From Stereocaulon alpinum (lineage: Eukaryota; Ascomycota; Lecanoromycetes; Lecanorales; Stereocaulaceae), in NCBI GenBank assembly GCA_018257865.1, contig JAEUBA010000012.1, positions 310,001 to 374,000 on the forward strand: a DNA stretch of 64,000 nt, in the 5' to 3' direction. Made by a program: the position numbers and the translations under genes. A model generated the notes under the pieces. It had not been told where the DNA came from. It saw only the letters and a program-made list of their open reading frames with translations, and did no database searches. Below are positions 23,722-33,029 of this stretch, in pieces. How positions within the stretch are numbered: position 1 is the first letter of the stretch; each line of letters starts with the position of its first letter.

Positions 23722-24281
23722 TTACTGGAGCGCATTGAACTTCTCCCAGAAGGTGAAGTAAGCTGAGCCAAGAGGGCTGCTCGGCTCCTTGTTTGGCGGT
23801 TGGAGCCAATGGTCTTCCACGTTTGCCACAAAGGAATTGAATGCGGCCTTGACGTGGTCTGGGAGTGGTCTTCCTTGCGAGAGTCTCGTCGCATGAGCGT
23901 TTAATACCAGAAAAAGTCCTCCATCATTGCCCGAAGAGTCTAGATGTAAAGTCAGCTTACATATTGAATAAGCTATCCGTGTACGTACGGAACTCCAGGA
24001 CTTGCTTGTAATCCAAGCCGTATAATTCCCGATAAATCCTCGCGTCTGTGCGATGATCTCTATCAAATAACACAGCATCCCCGAGGGCATCGCCCTCGTG
24101 TGCTATTGAGTTTCCCTCCTGGATCGCCTTCGATCCGGTGAGCTCTCCCTGGACGTCTCTCTTATAAACATCTAAAAACCGCCTCCGGATGCTTAGATAA
24201 CCATCCGAGCTTTGAACTAAAAGTCCGACGCGACTCTTCAAAGACAAGATCTCTTTCTTATGCTCGTTGATATGGCTCGTC

Positions 24282-24345
24282 TGGATATCCACCTTCATCT
24301 TCATATGCTCCAACTCCTCCATCTTCATCTTCATATGCTCCAAGT
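24282..24345 (-). repeat. Tandem repeat encoding LEHMKMK twice
   Basis: The unit cttcatcttcatatgctcca occurs twice, 24 to 30 nt apart on the plus strand, and encodes two copies of LEHMKMK in the coiled coil of the minus-strand gene. It is an in-frame local duplication. Confidence 0.75.
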
Positions 24346-24439
24346 CCGCTAGAATCCCATGTCCTCCCGGGTTTGCGTAGACAAGATTTTCTCCAGCTTG
24401 GCCGATTGTGATGTGCTCAGCTTCGTCTCGTATATTCAA

Positions 24440-24975
24440 TATTTTTTTATTTGTAGTTACAAATGAGTCTACAAAAGTAGATCACAATGTAACGCCGGGA
24501 ATACCATCCATATTAGCCTATGACAATTTTGGCAAGAAAACAGATATTTTTATATAAAGTATGCTGGAGGCATTAGATCATCTAATATAGAAAATACTTT
24601 TTCAGATTTTAGGGACACTAATATGGAATATAAAACAGTAACTTCTGAAACTAATTTCAATACTAGAGTCGGAGGCTTTTTTATATATACCCTCATTGAG
24701 TGTGAATTACTGAAACTTGCTGTACATGAAAAATCGGGTATAATCGATGGAGACTATAAACAGATGGAGTATTTAAGGTTAACGGATACTAGTAGAGATG
24801 TTATTATAATAAACAAAGGTAAATCTATATTTCATCCACCTTCTAGATTATCTAAGGTTTGTCCACCAAAAGAGTACAAAATATGTCCTAAAACCAAAAA
24901 GATTAGATTAGGTGGATATTTACTGAACGATATTAAATATACAGATAGAATATATATAGATAAAGTGATTTAATC
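24440..24975 (+). other. AT-rich foreign-looking island with frameshifted ORF
   Basis: Base composition changes sharply: 24781-24840 has 17 G+C in 60 (28%), whereas the flank 24121-24180 has 30 in 60 (50%). On the plus strand an open frame runs from the left edge to a TAA at 24555-24557. A second frame, shifted, is open from before that point to a TAA at 24971-24973; its first ATG at 24623 gives 116 codons. The frames meet at a run of T and TA bases (24547-24556), so a single older coding sequence has probably suffered a frameshift. The second frame is Lys/Ile/Tyr/Asp-rich with A/T-ending codons and no Cys-His pattern that I recognise. No TGA is read through, which argues against mitochondrial origin. 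It could be an integrated fragment of a mycovirus or another AT-rich element. I cannot name the family. Confidence 0.6.
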
Positions 24976-25190
24976 AACGGTTCAGGGTCTTGTTGGGACG
25001 GAACTTGAATCTCTTCGAAAAATAATTGCATCGATATCGAGATCCTGAATAGATTAACTTCAGAATTTACGTAAGGGTTTAGATAGCGACAAGGGACACT
25101 TACCTGATCATCTAACTCCGAAGGCGTATGTGAGTGACTTGCACGAACGCTATCCAGACGTTTCCTAATCTTCGCAGGCGTGACGACCAT

Positions 25191-26349
25191 GTCGGATAGA
25201 TGTTTCTTCAGGTATTGGGATGTCTCTCGCAGCAGAAGGGGTAGTTTGAACGCTCACAGAACAAGGTGGATGGTGTGAAGGATACTTGGTTCCACTAAGT
25301 TACAAAATCTGCTAGAGTAGCCAATGCTGACTAATATAATAGCGTCACCCGCTCCTGCCCACTATTACCCGCCTCTGGCCCTCGGCTTCTAAGCAACCGG
25401 ATATTGCGTGACCACTCAATAGCGCTATTCACAGCCGCGTACGGAACTATTCCGTATATGTAAGGTACAGTGATCCTACCTTCACCCTAGACCTGGTGGG
25501 GGGTGAGGCCGGGGCAGATTTCTGTCACCTTGGCAGAAAGGCGAGCATGCAACAACGGAAGCTTCAACTGTCAAAGGGCTTCAAGGTAATCAAAACAACG
25601 AGGGCAGCTCAAGCCGAAGGCTAGGGGATCCATTTCAGGCTCCCACCTGCTGCGCCCCTGCACTGCCCCATACGTAGTACCTAGTGCTCCCTCTTGCTCC
25701 CTCGATGCTCCCTCTAAAGCGGCCCTGTTCCCTTTCCCGACCCAAAACGGCAATGTCCAATCCTAAGTTCGGGGTGTATATAATATATATATATATATGT
25801 ATATATGTATATTAGCAAAGGAATTTTATATTTGGCGTCCAGCTGCTGAGCTATACAGCGGAAAAAGGAAAGTGGTAGGGTAAAAAGTACATATTCCTTA
25901 GCTACTGTCAATGTTATCGGGCAATTAGGTCAATATATTTCTTGACTGCTAATTAGGCTCCAATAATATGCCCGACGTTTATGATTGTATTTAATTTCAT
26001 GCACACCTGTGTCACAGCAGCTGGGTTGGATGATTAGCGGTCTGAAAGGGATCACAGCAATAGGAGGCGAAAGTGGTATATGCTTACGATAGCGTCGCAT
26101 AATCAACGGAATAGCTGCAGGGTGGCTGCTGGGAATCCTTCACTTTGGTTCTGTATTAGTCTATTTGATATATATTGAAAGTGCACACACCTCCATTGCA
26201 ATGGATAACGTACAGTCGGTGAAAGACATCAGACAACGAACATCAAGAATCGCCAGAGTTGGCAATCCGTTAGCATGGAGAGCATGGAGGCTTCATCAGT
26301 CAAGCACAAAGTTTAGCCTGAACGGCGGATGAGACTGGCCGTAAAAGAA
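25191..26349. other. Gene-poor stretch with AT microsatellite
   Basis: No convincing gene. The stretch holds a TA-rich microsatellite at about 25776-25812 and short open frames only. It lies inside the accessory stretch between the broken coiled-coil gene and the O-methyltransferase relic. Confidence 0.5.
25776..25812. repeat. (TA)n microsatellite
   Basis: Alternating TA with two TGTA interruptions (tatataatatatatatatat followed by gtatatatgtatat). Confidence 0.9.
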
Positions 26350-26830
26350 TACTGAACACCCTACGCGACCTCCAATACTCCTTAGAAACACCCTACGACA
26401 CATTGTAGAGGCTCTCCTGTTTGGTTAGTATGTTTCCGTTCCGAGTTCCGTCGGTGAAAGCATGCTCATTGCATCTTACGAGCATCTCGTTGACTAACGC
26501 GTGGTGCCGTAGCACCTTCAAATTGCTGGTGCCCGTCTGGGTATCGAACTCGCCCTCTTCGATGCTCTTGCGGATAACAAGAGCCCATTGAGCGTTGACG
26601 AGCTTGCCAGAAAACCCGGCGCAGTACCAGAACTTCTGGGTATCTCAACTCGCCCTGTTAACCCCAGCTCATAAAGCTGATCGTTCACAAGGTCGGATCT
26701 TGCGTTACCTAGCCTAAACGAATGGACTAGCCTACTTCTCAGAGCTGACCCAGAATTCAAGATTGTAAGAGTCGACAGGCTGGCATCGTCGCCTTTAGCT
26801 CTGATAGAAGTCAGCTGGGACAAGAAATAA
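26350..26830 (+). pseudogene. O-methyltransferase relic (N-terminal part)
   Basis: One plus-strand frame reads ILNTLRDLQYSLETPYDTL and then hits TAG at the codon where relatives have a coding residue. Further on, LQIAGARLGIELALFDALAD and KSPLSVDELARKPGAVPELLG match the N-terminal dimerisation and winged-helix part of fungal SAM-dependent O-methyltransferases (plant COMT-like fold). That is followed by a second stop and a disrupted ILRYLASLNEW-like helix in another frame, then FKIVRVDRLASSPLALIEVSWDKK-like text. The catalytic SAM-binding half is not visible downstream. Several stops and frame changes make it non-functional. The family call is by motif memory. Confidence 0.7.
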
Positions 26831-27026
26831 TATCTTCAAGGCAAGTTGAGATTCGCAGAGATGCTTGCAGTGCTTCTCAATTCCATGTCGGTGACATGGA
26901 AATTGCAGCAGGCCGTTGTACTTCCCGTACGATAGTGAGCGTCTACTGATGTGCTAGGGTAATTAAGATGGCAGCCCACCGATTGGTGAGAATGATCTGC
27001 ATGACATCTAGCTGTTCTCAAGCCTT

Positions 27027-27850
27027 CCACCGGCTCTGCAAATGCTTTCGCTTCTGCAACTTAGTTGTCCAATCCACAAGCTGATCCCGATGCATGCAGC
27101 GATGCTCGACCCTAAACCCATGAATACCCAGAGCAGTTTCGTTCTTGACCTCAACCGTAGTATCAGCTGCACACATCGGAATTTGTTGCAAGAGATCAAT
27201 GCAATGCCTGACATACGGTCGTGAAACTATAATGGAAGGTCACTGTCTCATAATTTCCTCCCTTCAACTGCGGCTTCATGCGGAGTCCAGTAGCACATGC
27301 GAGTTCCGTTCTATACAGTCGGTCAGGGATAGTCAATGATAGACATACTGTACACTCTAGACAATGCAGCTGATGAAATACAGAGAGCGTAGACCGTTGC
27401 GGCGCTATCGTAGGATGACTGGAATTTCCATTTTGCGGAGGAAAGATATCTTTCCACGCCTGATCCGATAGCTCTGAACTCTCGGCAAAGGTACGATTGT
27501 AGCGGAAGATGTGAGGGAGACTCTCTACTGGTGAATCGAGGCATAGTCGGTGAAGTTTCAAATACGCTTATAGCGGTTGAACTTGTACTCGATCACAGAA
27601 CGATGTTTGAATTGGAGTAACGCCCCGCGGAGAAGCTGACAAAGGCAAAGAGGCAGCAAAGAGATGCGGCGGCAATGAGATTGATGGACACGGCGATTCT
27701 GGGAGAGCACTGTAAGTTGAAAAGCCTTTTCCCCTCGCTGCGCAAAGTATCATGGTCAGGTAGGGTATATTGTCCCCAGTGCAGGTGAGATGTGGGAGAC
27801 AATCTGAAAGATGAATCGACTAGAATGCAAGGAAAGGTTAGCAAGTAGGC
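27027..27850 (-). pseudogene. UstYa-like (DUF3328) oxidase, probably degraded
   Basis: UstYa-family proteins are fungal type II membrane oxidases, often in peptide or polyketide biosynthetic clusters. They have two HxxHC-type motifs. On the minus strand I see a hydrophobic segment near the start (SINLIAAASLCCLFAFVSFSA), then SDQAWKDIFPPQNG, the first motif VFHQLHCLE, and after a break the second motif VRHCIDLLQQIPMCAADTTV. The fragment ends in VDWTTKLQKRKHLQSRWKA and a stop near 27027. The membrane segment and the middle are in different frames, with an in-frame TAA between them, and no clean GT-AG intron joins the two motifs. I therefore lean to a decayed gene. A gene with unusual introns remains possible. 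Confidence 0.6.
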
Positions 27851-28569
27851 CAGCTATCTTGAAGAGTATAAAATAACAAGCAAAGTTTGAGTGGCTCTTC
27901 CGACTAGAGTTCCAATGAAGAAGATAGCTGCAGTATCTCCCATGACTTGTGAGCTTAAGGTCGTTAGCTACGGCGCGTAGTTACTGCGCTAGGGCCTTCC
28001 CAGAGGGTTGGCTGGTCTTCGCCAGAATTAGTCATGTAACGTTGCAGAGGCTGTCAGCAAAGGAACATGTGGAAGGCCTAGGAATTTGAGCTATTCCAAT
28101 ATCAGACTAGCCATTATGTAAATCAGCCAGTGTTTCGTACTAAAAGCGACTAAGAATTGCATCTTAACCCATGTCTTGCAAAACAAAACCGATGCAATCC
28201 AAACTTATGCCTCATCCAATGTAAAGCTCAACAGTAGACTCCGCAGCACCTTTGCTGACTCAAGTCTGCAAACCAAGCGGATACTTATGAGACACTCTGC
28301 TACTCTTACCTTTTATGACACTAAAGAGTATGAAGTCTAGGATTGTATTTGCTAGATCGAGATTCGTCAGAAATTGCCTTTTCGGTTCTGCAGGAAGAGC
28401 GCCAAGACATGAAACGGCCTGACAGGCATTGTACTCGTAACCGCATCAATTTCTACATCTCGACAACGAACGCTACTAGCACATCTACTCCCCTACTGAG
28501 TTGGCTCCAACTTTATCCTAAGAAGTTGAATTACCACTTTGATAGCCTGAAAGTGCGACACACGCCAAC
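27851..28569. other. Intergenic, RVS161 5' flank
   Basis: No convincing gene in these ~720 nt. They hold the RVS161 promoter. Confidence 0.5.
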
Positions 28570-29791
28570 ATGTCATGGGCAGGTACTGGTCCCATCCTAA
28601 GCACAGGATTGTACCAGGGGAATCCTAGGAATTGGCTAATACCCCCTGTTCCAGGCATCAAAAAAGCTGCCAACCGGGCAACCACCCAGGTCATGATGAA
28701 GACCGGTACGCTGCGTGTATCGAGGTTGGGCGAACATGAAACAGCGGGGCTTATCGGACAAACATAGGCCATGTTGAAAAAACCAGCGATCGAGACTATG
28801 AAGTGGAAGAGAGGTACAACATTTCCAAGAAGGAGATGGTCTTTCAGCCACTGGGGTGGTTGAAGAGCGTGGCTAATATGCAATGATGTTGATCAGGCGG
28901 TACCGCACGATGGAATCGGCAGCAAACAGACTACAGAAAGAAGCAAAGGGATATTTGGATTCGTTACGAGGTAAGCTTTGCTGCCAGGACATCCCTCATT
29001 GCACACCGAGAAGCTGATATGGGAAGCACAGCCATGACAGCATCACAAATGCGAATTGCTGAGACAATAGACGCTTTCTACGGAGACGCAGGCGCCAATG
29101 ACGGCGTCAGCAGAAGCTACAAGCAAGCAGTGGAGGATTTAGATGCCGAGACTATCAAAGCGCTCGATGGTCCATTCCGGTACACCATTTGTAAAGAAAA
29201 CAGAAAGCCAACTGATCAAAGCTAATGCTGGAGTCCTCTTATACAGACAGACAGTCCTCGAACCCATCTCACGCTTCTGCGCCTACTTCCCAGACATCAA
29301 CGAATGTATGCCCCTCCCCTCCTCCGTTCTCCTCACCCTCCGCCCTCACCCAACCCCCCGCCTCCCTCATCAACTAATCACCCCCCAAACCCACAGGCAT
29401 CAAAAAACGCAACCACAAACTCCTCGACTACGACGCCACCCGCGCCAAAGTAAAAAAACTAGTCGAAAAACCCGACAAAGACCCCACCAAACTCCCGCGC
29501 GCAGAACGAGAATCCGATCTCGCAAAAACAGCCTACGAAGCCCTAAACGAGCAACTCTTCTCCGAACTACCCCAACTCATCGACTTACGCGTGCCCTATC
29601 TGGATCCGAGCTTCGAGGCGCTGGTGAAAATACAGTTGAGGTTTTGCGCCGAGGCGTATAGTCGCATGGCGCAGGTGCAGCAGTTTTTGGACGCGGATAC
29701 GAGGGAGCAGTATGCGCAGGGGCATTTGGATAGTAGGGTTGAGCAGGTGCTGGGGGAAATTAGGGAGTTGAGTATTGCGGGGACTGTCTAA
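28570..29791 (+). CDS. RVS161: RVS161, N-BAR amphiphysin-like protein
   Basis: Rvs161 forms a BAR heterodimer with Rvs167 at endocytic sites, shaping membrane and linking to actin. In yeast it also acts in cell fusion. Seven exons join in phase. Exon 1 is only 13 nt (28570-28582, MSWAG). It is followed by IKKAANRATTQVMMKTG, HVEKTSDRDYEVEER, RYRTMESAANRLQKEAKGYL, AMTASQMRIAETIDAFYGDA...DGPFR, QTVLEPISRFCAYFPDINEC, and IKKRNHKLLDYDATRAKVKK to the stop. The text tracks yeast Rvs161 throughout (FLDSLRAVTASQ-like region, PYLDPSFEALVKIQLRFC). Exon 4 starts RYRTMESAANRL, so the downstream ATG in front of it is not the start. It converges with BRE1. Confidence 0.95.
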
Positions 29792-30296
29792 GAAGGACGC
29801 GAGCCCTTCTTGAACGGGGAAAGCAGCAGTGATCGCTTCTAGCTGTAATGGATGATTCGCGCTACGGATCATAGATGGTGCATTTGCTGGAAGGAATTGA
29901 TATGTAATTAGAAGGACGAGAAGTACGGCAGCAACGGCATTGCACAGGCGCTTGCTCTCTGTTTTAGATCAAGGGAGCTATTCAAGATGTATTTGAAGTG
30001 CATTGCTACTCTCATATGCAGCGTTGAAGGTTAACAATCGTTACATAAAGAAGCGTAGCCATGACGGCCAAACTCCGCTCGACTGGGGCTGATAAGCTGT
30101 ACAAGAAGCGCTCGACATATCCCGCCATTGATGTGCTCCCAACAGCCATGTGTTTCCTCCTACTGGTGACATAACGCCCCCTGAAACCCCAGGCCATGCC
30201 CATAAGACCCATATCCTGACGAGCCAGAGCCTAGCCAGAACAGTAACGAAGAAAGAAAACAGGTAATAATACACACGCACGAAATGGCATGTCAGC
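29792..30296. other. Convergent 3' region, RVS161 and BRE1
   Basis: About 500 nt, both 3' UTRs. I see no gene. Confidence 0.5.
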
Positions 30297-32668
30297 CTAT
30301 AGCGTTATACGCATCGGATCATTCGCGCCAAAGGACTTATTGCAATTCGGACATTTCCTCGAGCGAGACGCTGTACGCTCCTCGACACACTCTTTACAGA
30401 AAACGTGGCCGCAGGTTTTGATGACTGTGTTTTTGAAGTTCTTGTGGCAGACTGTGCAGATTGCCATAATCTACAGAACGTTGATGTCAGTATGCGATGC
30501 AACAAAAACATAAACGACAGACTTACGCGCAACATCTCGTACTCGCCGCTCTGATTGCCCAAGCCTTTTGCTTTCCAGGACTCCATGCTTCGCCGCGTCT
30601 CCTCTAAGCGGACCTTGAGCGTCTCGATCTCCACCTCGGCTCTTCGATGAGAATTTGCCGTAGCGGTTGCAGAAGTGTCCTTGGCCTCGAGATGCTTCTT
30701 GAGCTCTTCTACTTGCGCTTTCAGGCCGTCGAGAAGGATGTTCTTTTCTGAGATTTGCTGCTGGGAGGCGCGATGCTTGGTTTCCATGGTAGTAAGGGAC
30801 TCTTTGATTTCGGCAATCTGCTTTTCGAGATTTACTTGCAATGCTCGATTTGCGGCTTCCGAATCTTTGAGTGAAGATACCATCTCAGAGCTTTTAGAGT
30901 TCTGCGTGCGAAGAGTTCGGACTTCTTGCTCCCTGGCTTCTTTGGCTTTCATTGCGGCAAAGTACTTCTGATCGGCCCTTGACTTCTCCGCGCTCAGACG
31001 CATTGACTTCTCCTCCAGCGCCGTAATGTTCTGGACCTTCTGCGATGCAAGTGCTGATGTCTTCTTGAAAGCAGTCCCCATTGACTGGAGCTCATTGTTC
31101 AATAATGTATACTGCTTTTCGAGACTAGAATACCGGGATTGCAGCTCCTCCGTGGTCAGTCCGTCGAGGCTGGACGGTGGACTTGCGGGTGCATTGGCAT
31201 CGCCAGTCTGTAATCTAATTCGTTCAATCTCTGACTCCAATGCCTTTATCCTTTCCTCTTTGGCACTCGCGAGTTCCCTAACCTGCTCAACGGATACTCG
31301 CTCTTGAGCCTGGGCAGTTTTCCTCATCTGTACGTCGGCCATCAATTCATCTCGCCCCATTCTTATCCTTGCCAGGTCAGTTTCTGCTTGAGTCAGCTGG
31401 GATTCCCGCTCTGCGATGGCCATCTCAGACTCCTTTTCCACTTGGACTCGATATGCGGTTCGTTCTGCGTGCAGCCTCTCTGCCTCTTCTCTTAACTGAA
31501 TATTAGTAGACTCGAGATGATTTATTCGCTTGATTACGTCCTCGTGCTGGGATTTGAGATGCTTAAACAGGTCCGTCCGACTATAGTCATCGTCTGACAA
31601 ATGAGAAAGTTTAGTGTTCAGTGTCGTTATTTGGGCTGTAAGCTTCTCGTTTTCCGCTTCCAAAGCCTCCAGCTGCACCTTTTGTTTGGCAGAGGCGGCA
31701 ACAGCTACTTTCCGACCTTCCTCGGCTTCAATCAGCTCATCTCCGTTGTCAGATTTACCCTCGGTTTGCCCATTAGTCGCTTCTTGCCCAGTGCCGCCCA
31801 AGCCGGTTCCTGAATTACTGGCGCCTCCTGCGATAGCCTGTCTTTCAAGCTTTGCTACTGTTGCGCTTTTCGAACGGTCAAGCTTCTTCTCAGCAATCAT
31901 ATATCTTAAAGAGGCGTCCTCCAGTCGGCTGACCAACTTTTCTTGCTCAATACGACTTTTCTCAAGTTCGATGATATGACGCTTTTCCGCCTCCAGCAGT
32001 TGAGCTATTCGACCTTGAAGCTCAGAAACCTCCGGCGCTGCCGTTGGTGTTTGCGCGAATAGCTGAGATATCGCGGAAGATATCTCCGCTGACCTTGACT
32101 TTAGGTGCGTTTTGAAAGTTGCCGAGTCTGCTGACAGAAGTGTAGAAGGAAATGTCGAGAATGTTGTGTGACTGTCAAGATCACCAACTAAAAGTCTGAC
32201 TTCGTCGATTAACTGCGCATAGGTGATGTCAGCGCATGGACAGCGCAGAAAGTTCCATGTAGCGGGTCGACTCACCTCGCTAAACCAAGCATCTATAATC
32301 ATAAGGTGCTCGTCATGATGTATGGCGCTTTTGGTCATTTCATTCAGCCGAGCTTCTAAGTTGGTCCGTTCCCGTTTGTATTCTTGCATCTGCCTGTATA
32401 TAGCTTCTTTCTGAAAACGCTAGACGGTGAAACAATGTCAGTTAGACGTAATCAGGAGATCGATAACATCGCAAGGGAAGTCGTGGCCTTAAAGGGAGGG
32501 GAAAGGGATATCGTGGCGACAAGGCTTGCGTACCTCCAGGTCGTCTTTCCAGGGCATGTCAGCGTCAATATGGCTCTTTGGTGCGCCGTTGACAGAGGTT
32601 GCCTGCCGCTTAAGGGGAGGTTCAGAGCCATCGTGGTCGTGTGAGGCAGGTCTCTTCCTCTCTTCCAT
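30297..32668 (-). CDS. BRE1: BRE1, E3 ligase for histone H2B ubiquitination
   Basis: Bre1 is the RING-type E3 that with Rad6 monoubiquitinates H2B, upstream of H3K4 and H3K79 methylation and transcription elongation. The start MEERKRPASHDHDGSEPPLKRQ (ATG 32668) is the usual fungal Bre1 N-terminus; an in-frame ATG at 32722 is possible. Introns: after PWKDDLE, after DAWFSE (GTGAGT donor) and before the RING exon. About 600 residues of coiled coil fill the middle. The last exon encodes the C-terminal C3HC4 RING: CTVCHKNF, CGHVFCKECVEER, CPNCNKSFG, ending in DPMRITL. The longest unspliced frame misses the RING because it reads through the last intron. Confidence 0.95.
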
Positions 32669-33029
32669 CTTGATGAGATCAGAAGAAGAAAGGGAGACGG
32701 CTCTGCCTTGAACGAGGGTCATCAGTGCCACAGACCCTGAGGTCGACAGAAAGAACCTTATAAAGAGGGAAGGAACATAGGGATAGCCAGGGTAATGCTA
32801 CTTGGGGCAAGTAGAAAGGGCTGTTGTGTTCTAAATAGGGATAGAAGTACAGGTCTCCTGTTTAAAAGTTCTCTTCGAGGTTTACGGCAAACGTCTGCGG
32901 GCTAAGCCTCCTTTGTGCTAGCACCCGATATCCCGCAATTTAATACAGATCCGCAGGTGCAACCCATCCATTGATGTACGTAGTCAAGATCAATAACACA
33001 GATCGTTACAGTCTCCTTCCTCTGGCAGG
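32669..33029. promoter_or_regulatory. Divergent promoter region BRE1/BDP1
   Basis: 361 nt separate the start codons of BRE1 (minus) and BDP1 (plus), so both promoters must lie here or within the leaders. I see no canonical TATA box that I would defend. Confidence 0.5.

Larger units (their letters stand above)
23722..25190 (-). pseudogene. Coiled-coil fungal gene interrupted by AT-rich island
   Basis: The 3' part reads cleanly on the minus strand from about 24437 to the stop at 23722-23724, with one intron (GTACGT...CATCTAG) joined in phase to give EFHSSGNDGG. It encodes an IGQAGENLVYANPGGHG segment, a repeated LEHMKMK heptad, a coiled coil, then RRRFLDVYKRDVQG and DRDHRTDARIYRELYGLDYK, ending in TFWEKFNALQ. 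The 5' part on the same strand (from ATG 25188-25190, MVVTPAKIRKRLDSVRASHS) has a good GTAAGT donor after SELDDQ. Its frame ends in the AT-rich segment 24440-24975. The simplest reading is one gene split by an insertion. The family resembles, from memory only, unnamed dispersed coiled-coil proteins of Dothideomycetes. Alternatively the two halves are separate genes. Confidence 0.6.

Noticed and set aside
24623..24973. Nuclear copy of mitochondrial DNA
   Set aside because: The AT-rich composition fits, but no TGA-encoded tryptophan is required and the reading frame resembles no mitochondrial gene I know.
28518..28883. 121-codon minus-strand frame with hydrophobic stretches
   Set aside because: It is antisense to the small exons of RVS161, whose reconstructed protein matches the yeast family.
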